From NCBI RefSeq assembly GCF_007565055.1, contig NC_044561.1, positions 25,948,114 through 26,012,113 on the forward strand: DNA of 64,000 bases. The letters run 5' to 3'. Below are positions 1 to 11,010 of this stretch, one piece after another. How positions within the stretch are numbered: the stretch's first letter is position 1; each line of letters starts with the position of its first letter. A program made the position numbers and the translations under genes. The notes under the pieces were generated by a model, which was not told where the DNA came from, searched no databases, and saw only the letters and a program-made list of their open reading frames with translations. This DNA comes from Rhinopithecus roxellana. Its lineage: Eukaryota; Chordata; Mammalia; Primates; Cercopithecidae.

Positions 1-783
1 TGAAGCATCCTTGAAGAAGCAGTGAGTCTCACCCAATCCCTGGGCTCCAGGATGCTGGGAATCCCCGAAGGCATGGAAGGACGAACACAGGTCCAAGCAC
101 AGAGAGACCCCATGGTGGACACCGGCCAAGTTGGGAGGCCTGGGGCCGGGCAAGCGTTGGGCTCCTGTCTCCCACCACCAGCCGAGAGCCAGCAGCACGG
201 AAGACCACCCGTAAAATTTCCAAGCTGAGCTGTTTAACGAAGCCCTCAGCTATTTGTACATAAATATCCATGTGGAGAACGCCAGTGTGGGCTTAGCTCC
301 GAGTGTGGTTTCTACAACACCCCAATGACTCCATAAATCTCCAAAGCGTGCACCTTTGATCTGACATAATTAAAGACCGAGTTCCAAATGAAACGTTTGA
401 ACCGAGGAAGGCAGCTCCAAGTGTCCCAGGGCTGATGCTGGGCAGTGGGTCTTGGCAGCACCTCCTCCTGCCTGACTGTCCCTCAGGGACGGCCTTGGCT
501 GGAGCAGGAGTGGGGACGGCAGGCCCAGGGCCCCTTCTCCTTGGGCATGGCCCTTGGACCCCAGCCTGCTCAGGAGGGATGGACGAGGGGCAGGGCCGCC
601 GCTACTGGGCTGGGAGTGGGCCGGGCGCTTAGGCCAGACAGAGCCACGGATGCGGGGTGCTCACCCAGCTGTGTGTGGGAAAATAAACAGTGGCGTATTT
701 CCAGTCCTGCTGCCTCCCACTAAGGAGGGAAACCCGGGTGCAGGGCAGTGCAGGGGCCATTGAAAACAATATGCTGAGAATGG
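1..783. other. Unassigned, mostly unique sequence
   Basis: No repeat family or exon is recognised. Bases 240-420 are less GC-rich than the rest and look like ordinary unique DNA. Short open frames occur on both strands but lack a coding pattern and overlap each other, so none is annotated. The ERVK-type LTR downstream may start somewhat before 784; its 5' edge is not clear. Confidence 0.5.
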
Positions 784-791
784 ATAAGGGC

Positions 792-1027
792 TCAAGGACA
801 GTATCTCTAGCTAGTGGCACTTTCCATGAACTCCAGCAGTCAAGGACAGTATCTCTAGCTAGTGGCACTTTCCATGAACTCCAGCAGTCAAGGACAGTAT
901 CTCTAGCTAGTGGCACTTTCCATGAACTCCAGCAGTCAAGGACAGTATCTCTAGCTAGTGGCACTTTCCATGAACTCCAGCAGTCAAGGACAGTATCTCT
1001 AGTTGGACTTTTAATGAACTCTAGTAG
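792..1027 (+). repeat. 48-bp minisatellite inside LTR U3
   Basis: Units start at 792, 840, 888, 936 and 984, exactly 48 bp apart. The first four copies are almost identical; the fifth diverges after 'agttggac'. Because 48 is a multiple of three, it yields a repetitive 16-residue open frame on each strand, which is an artefact of the period. Ancestral copies of this LTR family have one or two such units, so this is a local expansion. Confidence 0.9.
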
Positions 1028-1148
1028 GCGCCAAGAAGGCAGACAAATAAGAAAGAGCTTAGAGACAAGAAACTAAGCAGAAGGTTATGTCTGGGTGCAG
1101 AAAGTTTTTTTGCACTGTGTTATTTTTGCCGACGTGGGGTTTATGGAG

Positions 1149-1158
1149 TATAAATAAA
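1149..1158 (+). promoter_or_regulatory. Overlapping TATA box and AATAAA signal of the LTR
   Basis: TATAAATA at 1149-1156 overlaps AATAAA at 1153-1158. This compact arrangement fits the U3/R boundary of betaretrovirus-like LTRs, where one segment can serve both initiation and polyadenylation. Its activity is inferred, not shown. Confidence 0.5.
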
Positions 1159-1374
1159 GTGAGGCGGAGGCTCTAGGCGCAGCCGCCATGTTCTCTGTTT
1201 GTCTTTGTCTCTTGTGCCTGTTCATTCTCCACCACCCCCGGCACGGGCCCCATAGGCAGAGCTGAGGGCTGCCAGGTCAGCCCCAGGAAGGGCTGAGGAC
1301 ACAGCTGGCTCGGCTTCCCTGGGAGGTGATGGGGCCACCGTCCTGCCTCCCCCAGGCTGGGTCTGCGGTGCAGG

Positions 1375-2452
1375 ATGTTAGTACAGGGTGTGGTGTGTGT
1401 GATGTGTTCTGCATGTGGTGATGTGTACCTGTGTGTTATGTGTGTGCTCTGTATCCTGTGTTTGTGGTATGGGGTATGTGTGGTGTCCGTGCAGTGGTGT
1501 GTGGTTTGGGGTTTGTGTACGTGTGTGATGTGTGTGGTGTGTCTGCTGTGTGTGTGATATGTGTATATGTGTAGGTTGCGTATGTGTGTGTAATGTGTTT
1601 GTGTGTATGTGGTGTGTGTGGTGTATGTGTTTGTGTTTGTACATGGGTTGTGTGGTGCATATCGTGTGTGTGGTAGTGAGTGGTTTGGGGTATGCGTAAG
1701 TGTGTATGTGTCGTGTGTATGTGTGTGGCGTGTGTCCGTGTGTGGTGTGTGTATGGTGTGTTGTGTGATTCAGGGTGTGTGCATGTGGTGTGTGTGCATG
1801 GGTTGGGTGGTGTGTGTGCAACACATGTGGTATATGTGTTGTGTGGTTTAGGGTGCGTGTGTGGTGTGTGTCCTACGCATGTGGTGTGTGGAGTTTGCAC
1901 GTGGGTTGTGTGGTGCATGTCATGTGTGCATGGTGTGTGAGTGTGGTGTGTAGGGTGTGTGGTGTGTGTCCTGTGCGTGGTGTGTACGTTTTCACATTGG
2001 TTGTGTGGTGTGTGTTGTGTATATGGTGGTGTGTCATGCAGGTATGTGTGCATGTGTTTGGTGTGTGTCTTGTGTGTGTGGTTTGTGTGTGTGTAGCATG
2101 TGTGGTGTGTGTCCTGCATGTGTGGTGTATTTGTGTGTGGTGTGTGTCCTGCATGTGTGGTGTGTGTGTTTGTGTGTGGTGTGTAGTGTGTGCGGTGTGT
2201 GTCCTGCGTGTGTGGGGGCTGTGTGTGTGTGTGGTGTGTGTCCTGAGTGTGTGGTGTATTTGTGTGTGGTAGGTAGTGCGTGCGGTGTGTGTGCTGCATG
2301 TGTGGGGTGTGTGGTATGTGTGTTTGCACATGGATTGTGTGTTGTGTATGTGGTGGTGTGTGATGTGGGTATGTGTGCAGTGTGTGTGGTGCATATGGGT
2401 CGTGCGTGGGTTGTGTGGTGTGTGTGTCTACATGTGGGTTGTGTGGTGTGTG
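1375..2452. repeat. GT-rich complex minisatellite, about 1.1 kb
   Basis: The block is built almost only from TGTG, TGGTG and TGCATG words, with a higher-order motif around 'gtgtggtgtgtgtcctgcatg' recurring irregularly. One strand has no C/A-rich break, so long frames open in all phases: Cys/Val-rich on + and His/Thr-rich on -, up to 411 codons on the minus strand. None is a gene. Alternating purine-pyrimidine runs make Z-DNA plausible. The length is probably polymorphic. Confidence 0.9.
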
Positions 2453-2975
2453 AGGCTGGAGGAGGAGCTGGGCCTGGACAGCAGCACACGAGACACGCAG
2501 CCTGGTGGGAAGGATGCGCGGAGCCATAGGCGGCCCCAGGAGGCCACGCTCGCCCGAAAAGCAGGCCAGGGTGGGCGCAGGACAAGCTGACGAGCAGGAG
2601 CGGGGCTCTGGGCGTTTCCCAGCAGATCCAGGCGGGTCCAGTCCGAGAGTTGGAGGAGCATCACCACCCACGGCCAGCAGGACAGGACGGATTCAGGCCG
2701 AATTCCCTGGCCGGAGCTCTGGTGCAAAAGAGGAGGGCGCAGCCCAAGGGACGGCCCCACAGGTGATCTCCTGATTCCGAGGGAGAAGGGGGAGAATCCA
2801 CTGTGGAGAAGGCCTCGTGGTCAGCGTGGTCAGACCGCGCCATCGGGCTCGCAGCACCAGTGGCCGAGCAGCCCTCAAATCGTCCACCAAGAGGACTCAG
2901 CTTCACTTCACCGGTTTTCCTGCCAAAAAGAGGAGCAGGAGCAAACATTCCAGAAATACGAGTGAAGGAACGTTC
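2453..2975. other. Unassigned GC-rich sequence
   Basis: No repeat family, exon or conserved-looking block is recognised between the GT-rich minisatellite and the L1 fragment. Open frames here are short and overlapping. Confidence 0.4.
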
Positions 2976-3474
2976 TACAAAACAGTCGGGCTGTGATCCT
3001 CAAAAATGTCAATGTTGGGAAAAAAGGATGAGAAATTTTTCCAGAATAAGGGAGACGAACACGTGACAACGACATGCAATGCGTGATCTTGCGCGATTCC
3101 TGAGCCGTTGACTAATAACAACCCTAGTTGCTAACAAGGACATGATTTGAAGAGGGAGTGAAATGTGGGCATGGACTCCACACGGCACCGTAGGATCGTG
3201 TCAGTGATGGAGTCTGCTAAGACACTCGAGGTATGTGAATGTTCTTAGAAGATGTGGATGATGCATTTGTGGCAGGAAGTCACAATTCTGAAAGTTACCT
3301 TCCAATGGGGCATCAGCAACAACCACCGCCGTTACAACAGAGATAAAACGGGCAAGATAACTTTGCAGCCATGGCAGATCCAGCATATGGCGCGGGCATA
3401 TGCTTTGTACTGTTGTAACTTCTCAATGTTTGAAATGTTTTCAGTGTGAATAAGTACAAATAGAGTGATTAAAA
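2976..3474 (+). mobile_element. Old L1 (L1M) 3'-UTR remnant
   Basis: The order of words follows the 3' region of old mammalian L1M elements: 'aaaatgtcaatg', 'gaccagaataagggaga'-like text, 'gcaatgcgtgatc', 'ggacatgatt', 'gaatgttcttag', and near the end 'gtaacttctcaatgtttgaaatg'. It is heavily diverged and ends just before the AT-rich palindrome. It has no coding potential. Confidence 0.55.
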
Positions 3475-3475
3475 T

Positions 3476-3648
3476 GATACACCAGCAAAAATATATGTGT
3501 GTATATATGTATATATGTATATATACACACACATATATTTTTGCTGGTGTATCACACACATATATACACATATACATATATACATATATACACACATATA
3601 TATTTTGCTGGTGTATCACACACACATATATGTGTGTATATATGTATA

Positions 3649-3679
<31 letters not shown>

Positions 3680-3680
3680 A
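3476..3680. repeat. AT-rich palindrome with TA/CA/TG microsatellite
   Basis: Bases 3476-3553 form a near-perfect 78-bp inverted repeat: the left arm begins 'gatacaccagcaaaaatata' and the right arm ends with its complement at 3553. A second direct copy of the right arm (core 'ttttgctggtgtatc') sits at 3603-3617. The arms are joined by TATA/TGTG runs, and a pure (TG)n run ends the block at about 3680. The structure can extrude as a cruciform and resembles a small palindromic AT-rich repeat. Confidence 0.85.
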
Positions 3681-3889
3681 TGAGAGCCAAGAGATGAACC
3701 ATTATGTAAAACACTTTGGAGTTCAAGGGCAAAACTGGAAGGATACAGAAGCCAGTTATGTATTGGTCAAGGGAGCAGGTGATGGAGGAGGCGTAATGAC
3801 CATAAGCACGTAGGAGCAGCCTCAAGATACATCAACCGCCAGCGACCCACCTGCAGGGTAGGAAGATACGCTAGCAACACTGCCAAAGA
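3681..3889. other. Unassigned spacer between palindrome and L1
   Basis: Moderately AT-rich sequence with no clear family. It may be diverged L1 belonging to the flanking fragments. Confidence 0.35.
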
Positions 3890-4831
3890 TTTTAACACAT
3901 CACTACAAGTAAAGGACAGAACAAGTAGAAAAAAGTCAGCAAGTTTAGATAACCTAATTAAAGAGCTCACAGTAGAAGACTAGACAATCTTACACCAACA
4001 GTCAGAAAAGGCACATTCTGTGTAAACACCCTGGGAACAGCATGTGCTGAGAAATTAACCACGAGCAAAATTAGAGAAGCATTCCCCAAGTTCCGAAGAA
4101 TCAACATCATACCGATGATCTTGCCGGCCAATGCATGACAAAATCAGGAGCTATTCATTGAAGAGTATTGTTTAAAATCTCATAGGAACCTAAGTAACAG
4201 ACAATATGCCTTGGGAAAAATAAAATCATATAAATTATGAATACCTTAGAGTAGAGTGAAAATGAAAATATTATATTCATTGGTGAGATGTAGTAAAGCA
4301 CTATGAGGAATTTATGAGTTCAAAATATATTTACCAGAAAAAAACAAGGTCTTGTAAGTCTTCTAAGCAGTAAAATTCAGGATAATTAATGGAAAAAAAG
4401 AGATGACTGTCTGAAAATGCTTGCAAAATAGTAAACTTAAGTCAAGACTAAGGGAGAAAAGAAAGAGAGACAATGGTAATAAAATTCTTAAGACTGAAAG
4501 TGATAAAAGCCAGACACAGATGAGACTGAAACGATGTTTCCTCAGACAGCTCAGTATTAATGAATTGGAAAATCTAGGTAAAATACTTTAAAAAAAAACC
4601 TGAAAATGACAAGCTTAAAACCAGGAAATGTTTGAAAATGTTACCTCCTCATATCTTTCTGAAGGGCTTTAATTAGATAATTTCTGTCAAAATCCTAGCA
4701 GAAATTTCTGTAGATACAGACAAGGGGATTCTAAAATGTATATGGAAAGTCTAAGGGGCCAAATTAATTAAAACAATTTTGAGAAAGAAAACAAAGTGGG
4801 AGAACTTACACCTCCTAATTTTAAGAATGAC

Positions 4832-4957
4832 TAGTCCCAGCTGCTTGGGAGTCTGAGGCAGGAGAATCGCTGGAACCCAGGAGGCGGAGCTTGCAGTGAG
4901 TCAAGATCATGCCACTGCACTGCAGCCTGGGTGACAGAGCGAGACTCCATCTCAAAA
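4832..4957 (+). mobile_element. Alu right-arm fragment
   Basis: It begins at 'tagtcccagctgcttggga' and runs through 'gcctgggtgacagagcgagac' to a short A-rich end. The left monomer is absent. It lies in the L1 ORF2. Confidence 0.9.
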
Positions 4958-5249
4958 CACTGACTGTAAACCTATAGTAGTCAAGATAGGGTGACATGGG
5001 TAAAGGAAAAGACACATAAGTCAAGAAAAGAGAACAAAGAGTTCAAAATAAGGCACACAGATACAGCCAAATGATTTTTGACAAGTTACAAAGGCAATTC
5101 AACAGAAAAAAAGATAGTATTTTCATTAAATTGAACATCCATATGCTAAAAAAAAATGCAACTCAACCTAAACCTCACACCATATATAAAAATTACCTCG
5201 AAATGACTTATAGCTGTAATACCTCAAAATGTAAGGCTATAAATATTTT

Positions 5250-5536
5250 GTTTGTTTGTTTGTTTGTTTGAGATGGAGTCTCACTGTTACCCAGGCTAGA
5301 GTACAGTGGCATGATCTCGGCTCGCTGCAACCTCTGCCTCCGGGTTCAAGTGATTCTCTTGCCTCAGCCTTCCAAGTAGCACCCGCCACCACACCCAGCT
5401 AATTTTTGTGTTTTTAGTAGAGACGGGGTTTCACCGTGTTGGCCAGGCTGGTCTTGAACTCCTGACCTTAAGTGATCCTCCCATCCTCATCCTCCCAAAG
5501 TGCTGGGATTGCAGGCTTAAGCCACCACGCCCAGCC
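5250..5536 (-). mobile_element. Full Alu, antisense, with target duplication
   Basis: Its (TTTG)n tail starts the element, followed by 'gagatggagtctcact' and ending '...cacgcccagcc'. A 16-bp target duplication with one mismatch flanks it: 5234-5249 and 5537-5552 (aggctataaatatttt / aggctgtaaatatttt). A few bases are missing near 'ccaagtagcacccgcc'. It inserted in the sense L1. Confidence 0.95.
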
Positions 5537-6333
5537 AGGCTGTAAATATTTTAGAATAAATATAGGAAGAAAACGTATGGCCCTTGATTAGGGAAAAGAC
5601 ATATAAAACCATAAGCACATTCCGTTTAAACAAAGATAAATTAAAACTTTAATTTTGCTTTACACTGAGAAAGAACCCGTTAATGTTATTGAATGCTAGA
5701 AATATTTACAAATCATATACCTGATGAAATACGCACAATATGTAAAACTCTCATGATTCATCCGTTTAAAAAAAAAAAAAACTGTTTCATTTAAAAAATG
5801 GGAAGATAATTGGAGTAGACACTTCACCAAATAAATTACCAAAGAATTACATGAAAGGGTGCTCAACATCGTTAGGCATTAAGGAATCCACAAGGAGAGA
5901 TCACTGCACACCTGCTAGAATGGAGAATATATACATATACACACAACACTGTGTGCTAGTGAGAAAAGTGAGCAGCTGAACATCTCGTGTGTCATGACTA
6001 GTGGACATGCAGAAGTATACAGACACTCTAAAATTGGCTGTTTTTACTGAAGTTAAACACTTACCAGATGACAGGAATTTTATTTATAGGTATTTACCCC
6101 AAAGAAATGAAAACCTGTGTTTACACCCAAAACCGCATATGGATGTTGGTAGCAGCTCTATTCTGTTCATTAACTGGAAATACCGCACCTGTCTGACAAC
6201 GGTAGAATGCATGGAGTAATAGGCATCCATACGGTGGGATTCATTTAGTCATAAAGGGAAATCAACTATTGATGCACACCACTTGGATGCATCTCTAAAG
6301 CATTATGCTAAGGGAAAAATAAGCCTCTCAAAA

Positions 6334-6405
6334 GTTGACACTCTTGACACTTGACACTTGACACTCTTGACACTTGAATCCTCTCAAAACTTGACACTCA
6401 AGACT
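6334..6405. repeat. Short 'cttgacact' repeat
   Basis: Words of 7-10 bases made of 'cttgacact' recur about eight times with variable spacing within the L1 3' region. A small local expansion. Confidence 0.7.
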
Positions 6406-6639
6406 ATAAGTCTTGAGAATCAAACTTATATTGGTGGAGAAAAGCTCAGTGGTTACTAGAGGTTAGGATGTGGTGGGGTTTCAATACAGAGGGCAGCATG
6501 GGGGAGCTCTGCGGGGAGTGTAAGGACTCTCTACCTTCTGTGACGGTGGTTATAGGATTCTGTGCATGTATTAAAACTCATTATATTCTACCACAGAGGG
6601 AGAGGGAGAGGGGAAGGGGGAAGGGGAGGAGAGGAGAGA

Positions 6640-7170
6640 CAGAGAAAGTGAAAAATGCTCTAACCCAAATTAAAGACAGATTGTAGATTTGGAAAATAAC
6701 ACTGTTGTAAAATCTGAACCAGACAGGAAATTAATATGTATTAAGTTCCAGTACATTTAAAAGGACTAAAAGCATAGATAGCGTGTTCTCTGACTAAAAT
6801 GGAATTAAATTACAAACCAAGTAGGAAAACCTATCTGGAAAATCGCTAAATATTTTGAATTTTAAAATTACTCTTCTAAATACCCCATGGGTCAAAGAGG
6901 AAATCACATGAAAAATTATAAAACATTATAAACTGAATGAAAATTTGGTGGACTTTAGTTAAGCATAGAAAGAAATTTGTAGTTTTATAGGTTCACATGA
7001 AAAATGAAAAGTGTTTTGAAATCAATGATCTAATATTACACAAGGAAAGAAAAATCAAGCAAATGAAACTTAAAAGGTAGGGCATATTAAAGATAAGAAC
7101 AGAAATCAATAAAATCGAAACACCTCAAACAATGGAAAAGATCAATAGAACCAAAAGCTGGTTCTTTCAA
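6640..7170 (+). mobile_element. Second L1 ORF2 fragment, upstream half
   Basis: The sequence matches the ORF2 segment around 'tgttctctgactaaaatgga', 'aacccatgggtcaaagagg'-like words and 'aaccaaaagctggttcttt' at 7152-7170. The next ORF2 bases in consensus order ('...ataccaatatcgtgaatgaa') appear at about 9047, so this and 9019-10322 are one L1 split by the insert 7171-9018. Confidence 0.75.
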
Positions 7171-8850
7171 TATTGTGCCTTTGTTTTTGGTTCTCTGCAG
7201 TTTGAACATGATATGCCTAGGTGTCGATTTTTTGGTGTTTATCCTGTTTGATGCTCTCTGAATTTCCTGGATCTGTGGTTTGGTGTCTGTCATTAATTTT
7301 CGAAAATTATGAGCTGTGATCCCTTCAAATATGTGCTGTGTTCTTGTCTCTTTAGATTTTCCTTTACTTTTCCCGTGATGAGTATGTTACCCCTTTTCTA
7401 ATTGTCTCAGAGCTCTTGGATGTTCTGGTTCTTTTCTTTTTTCATCAGTTTTGGAAGTTTCTATTGACATCTCCAAGCCCACTGACTTTTTCTCAGCCTC
7501 GTCCAGTCTACAGATAAGCCCATCGAAGGCATTCTTCCTTTTAGTTACAGTGTTTTTTTATTTCCAGCCTTTCCTCCAGACTCTTTCGTAGAATTTCCAT
7601 TTCTCTGCCGACATTATTCATCTGTTCTTGCATGTTGTCCACTTTTTTCATTATTTCCCTTAACAAAGTAATTATTTTTTACTTCTGGTTTGATAATTCC
7701 AAAATTTCTGCCATATCTGAGTCTGGTATTCATGCTGGGTCTTTCTATTCAAATTATATTTTTGTTTTGTAATATGCCTCGCAACATTTTTGTTTTTCTT
7801 TGAGATGGAGTCTCGCTCTGTCACTCAGGCTGGAGTGCAGTGGTGCTATCTTGGCTCACTGCAACCTCTGCCTCCTGGGTTCAAGCGATTCTCCTGCTTC
7901 AGCCTCACAAGTAGCTGGGACTACAAGCCTGAACCACCACACCTGGATAATTTTTTGTATTTTTAGTACAGACGGGGTTTCACCATGTTGATCAGGCTGG
8001 TCTCGAACTTCTGACCTCGGGTGATCCACCTGCCTGGGCCTCCCAAAGTGCCGGGATTACAGGTATGAGCCACTGCGCCCGGCCCTACATTTATTGCTGA
8101 GAGGTAAACGTATTGTAGTGGGTAAAAGAAATTGAGATAAAGAAGCCTTTCTTGTCAGTTTGAAGTTTCTCTGGCTGGGAATTAGCTATAGGTGCTGGAG
8201 GTTCAAGCTCCTCTGAGGCTCTTGCTTTGGTCTTCCCTACTGTCCCTAGGTCTCCCCTTCTTAAATAAGGTGCTGAGGTGTTGGAGGGTGTCCTCTGGTC
8301 CCTGATTAGTCTCAGCTTTTAGGCAGCCTGTGTCCTCTGGGTTGTGACCTTCACAAGTGCTGCTCAGCTTTGTTTTGATTTCCTCTCCCTTAGACAAGAC
8401 AGGAAAGCTAGAGGGGCCTGGAGTTGGGTGTGTCTCATCCCTGGGTCATTAGGCTCTGATAAAACCCCAGGAGGTTAAGATCTGGTAACACTTTTTCTCT
8501 CGAGAGCAGCCCCTATTAAGGGCAGAGCTCCAGAGCTTTTCCCGCCCCTGCTGGAAGCAGAGGGGAGTTTTCTCTGATATTCACTGTGAGGTCCGGACAG
8601 CATGGAGCCTCCTAAGACTGAGGTCCTCTCCCGAGTGTTTGACATTCAGGCCTGTCCACGCTGAACCTCTGCAGTGCTTCTACCCGTCCTGGCTCTTGCT
8701 GCCAGCCTCTGCTCCTGAGCTTCTGTTCCTGGTAAGGTGCGATTCTCTGGACCCACATGCATTTCTCTGCAGCTGTGGAGGCAGTGTCTGCCTTGTGACC
8801 TGAATGCTCTGATAGGTCTGAGAAGGGTTGCTTTCAGTTTGTTCAGGAGA
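7171..8850 (-). mobile_element. Antisense L1 ORF1/5' region inserted in sense L1
   Basis: On the minus strand, 7293-7087 encodes a peptide with the order IQEIQR...NTKK..PRHIM, which matches the C-terminal half of L1 ORF1p (IQEIQRTP...RHII). Upstream on that strand (7300-7785 and 8085-8850) is sequence like an old L1 ORF1 N-terminal and 5' region, split by an Alu at 7790. No L1 3' end or poly-T marks the left boundary, so this is a 3'-truncated fragment, which is unusual for an L1. Exact subfamily not assigned. Confidence 0.55.
7790..8084 (-). mobile_element. Full Alu, antisense (AluS-like)
   Basis: It runs from a T-rich tail and 'gagatggagtctcgctct' to 'cactgcgcccggcc'. Both monomers are present and it inserted in the antisense L1 fragment. 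Confidence 0.95.
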
Positions 8851-8852
8851 GA

Positions 8853-9018
8853 CGTGGTGCCTGCCTGTGGCCTCAGCTACTCGGGAGGCTGAGGTGGGAA
8901 GATGGCTTCAGCCCAGCGGTTCAAGGCTACAGTAAGCCATGGTCGCCACTGCTCTCCAGCCTGGGTGACAGAGTGAGACCCTGCCTTTAAAAAAAATAAA
9001 TAAAAATAAAAATAAAAA
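8853..9018 (+). mobile_element. Alu monomer (FRAM/AluJ-like)
   Basis: A single arm is present, 'cgtggtgcctgcctgtgg' through 'gcctgggtgacagagtgagacc', followed by an (A)n/(TAAAA)-type tail. Old and diverged. Confidence 0.8.
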
Positions 9019-10322
9019 GAGCCAAAAAAGAGAGAAAATGAGAGAAACAAGATAAGACATAAATACCAATATCGTGAATGAAGGAAGGGACTCATTACAG
9101 GTACAATATAAATTAGAAGGATGAAAAGAAACATGAGTAAACTTATGCAATAGATTAGACAACATAGACAGAATGAAAATCATCCTTGAAAGGCACAAAT
9201 TATCCATATTGATAAAAGGAGTACAAAATCTGAATAGACATTAAATGCATAATTTATAGTCTCTCCTCAAAGAAAACTCCAGACCTGGATGCATCCGGTA
9301 ATGGATTCTGTCAAACACTCAGGAAGAAACAGAGCCAGTCCCAAGTAAGCTCTTCCAGAAAACAAAAGAAAAACCTTCCATCTTATTCTATGGGTCCAGC
9401 ATCACGATTATGACGAGAGGAAACTCATACAATGTTAACTTTTAAAAATGTCATGAATATAGATGCAAATGTTTATAAATTATTAGCAAATTGAATATGG
9501 ATGCATATGTATACAAAGACATAGACACATACCTATGCATATACATATATACCTATGTGTGTGTGTATCTGTGTGTGTGTGTGTGTATATTCTCAGGAAT
9601 GTCAAGTGGATTTAGAAAATTGATCAATATAACACCCTGTATTAACATAATATAGAAGAAAGTCAATAAACTTGACATAGGCATCACAATATTCATTATT
9701 CATTGACAGAAACAAATCTGAACATGCAGATTGAAGGAATAACATTTTTATCTGAAGGTGACATGAACAAAAAATCCTACAGAATCTGAAAAACAGTTAA
9801 AGTGATGAGCTCAGCAAGACCACAAAGGTAACTGTATTTCTAAATACTAACAATGAACCAACGGAAAATTTAATTATAAACATTTACAGTAGCATGAAAA
9901 AAGCCTGAAATACTTAGGGATACTTTTTTGAAATAGCGTGAGATCTCTATACTTAGAACCACAAAATATTACTAAGAAAAATACGAAAGCCCTAAATAAA
10001 TGGAATGATAGAGAATATTCGTGAAGTAGAAGAAACAATATTGTTAGCACAACAATTCTGTCCGACACGACTTATGCAATCAATGCCATCCCAATAAAAT
10101 TCACAGCAGGATATTTTTTTCTAAGTAGAAATATGTAAGTTGATTCTAACATTTATAGGACAATGCAAAGGATCTGGAATGATGAGAATAATTTTCAAAA
10201 ATAACCAATTGGAGTTTGGTGGTTGCATGGGTGTAAAATAGTCAATACTCATTACACTATACTGAAAAGAGCTGCATTCATTATATTGATATCATGTCTC
10301 AATAAAATGATTTTAAAAGAAA
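9019..10322 (+). mobile_element. Same L1, ORF2 second half and 3' end
   Basis: It continues the ORF2 of 6640-7170 with recognisable words, e.g. 'acacaggaagaaacagagcc'-type text, 'tagatgcaaa', 'gacataggcatcac', 'tatgcaatcaatgccatccc', and ends with 'gtctcaataaaatgatttta' near 10310, the typical old L1 3' terminus. A TG microsatellite interrupts it at 9535. There are many stops. Confidence 0.7.
9535..9590. repeat. (TG)n/(TA)n microsatellite
   Basis: ATAC/ATAT words pass into two (GT)n runs within the L1 ORF2 fragment. Confidence 0.9.
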
Positions 10323-11010
10323 AACCACTCCCTTCACTATGCAGCTGTGATAATGGTCTGTTTGGGGAACAGCCCCTGTCTCTGTGCCTGTGATATTTCC
10401 AAAACTGAGACAGTCTCTGGGGAAGGGAAGGACCCAGTGATTTCTCTGTGGTTTTCATATGAGATTCCGCTGGCATGATTAGTACAAAATTCAGTGTTCT
10501 GGGTTAGGGAATGGGGAAATTAATGTGATTTGCATTTCACAGAAAAATTTCTGTGACATGTGGCAGCAGTGATGATTCCCACGCAGTCCATGGGAGCAAG
10601 GTCAGCCTCAGGCATGACGGAGTCTCAGGGACGGCACTTGCCGCTCCTCGGCCACCGGGCTGTGGTCCCCAGGAAGAGGCAGCTGCTGGGGTTCCACCCT
10701 TGCTCATTCCGAAAGTTGCGCCTCACTTAAAGGTTCATTTTGGAGTCAGGGGGATTTCTGAATTCAAGCCGGTGGAGACATCTGGCCCATCAGACAGGAC
10801 AGCCAGCAGCCGCCCCAGGGAAGGTGTCCCAGCTGTCAGCCCCTGCTGCAGCAGCCCCACTATGCACGACACCCAGAGGTTCCTGAGCTTGAGTCTGGGA
10901 ATCTCCCAGAAAAGGCACACATTTGGAAGCAGGTCCTGTGCCCTGGCAGTGGGATGCCTGAATCAGGTGAGAGAGAATAAGAAGCCTTTGGCAACTGGCT
11001 AACACATGTG
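10323..11010. other. Unassigned unique sequence, moderately CpG-containing
   Basis: No repeat family is recognised. A 149-codon frame at 10553-11002 (+) overlaps frames on the other strand, has no recognisable domain and is not called a gene. Confidence 0.4.

Larger units (their letters stand above)
784..1252 (+). mobile_element. ERVK-class LTR (MER9/HERVK9-like), 5' truncated or solo
   Basis: The 3' half reads like the LTR of a class II (betaretrovirus-like) endogenous retrovirus. It has a TATA box, an AATAAA signal, a stretch with a Kozak-like 'gccgccatg', a CT/TG-rich R-U5-like segment and an end in ...ggcccca. No internal gag/pol/env sequence follows, so this is a solo or truncated LTR. 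The U3 part contains a 48-bp tandem array. The subfamily name comes from memory of the MER9 consensus and should be treated as provisional. The element may have carried promoter activity on the + strand. Confidence 0.6.
3890..6600 (+). mobile_element. Old L1 (L1M) ORF2 to 3' end, decayed
   Basis: ORF2 is collinear with L1M consensus order on the + strand. The endonuclease-to-RT linker lies at 3890-4560, a stretch like 'cagaaatttctgtagata' near 4700, 'gatttttgacaagttacaaaggcaattcaa' at 5070, 'gggaagataattgg' at 5800, the C-terminal region at 5850-6300 and a 3'-UTR-like tail to about 6600. All frames are broken by stops and indels. Two Alus (4832-4957 and 5250-5536) inserted later. Confidence 0.75.

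Noticed and set aside
690..1076. 128-codon frame with a 16-residue repeat
   Set aside because: The repeat arises because the LTR's 48-bp unit is a multiple of three; it is non-coding U3.
1436..2671. 411-codon minus-strand frame rich in His, Thr and Pro
   Set aside because: It lies almost entirely in a GT-rich minisatellite, and long frames exist on both strands in several phases. No domain or splice structure.
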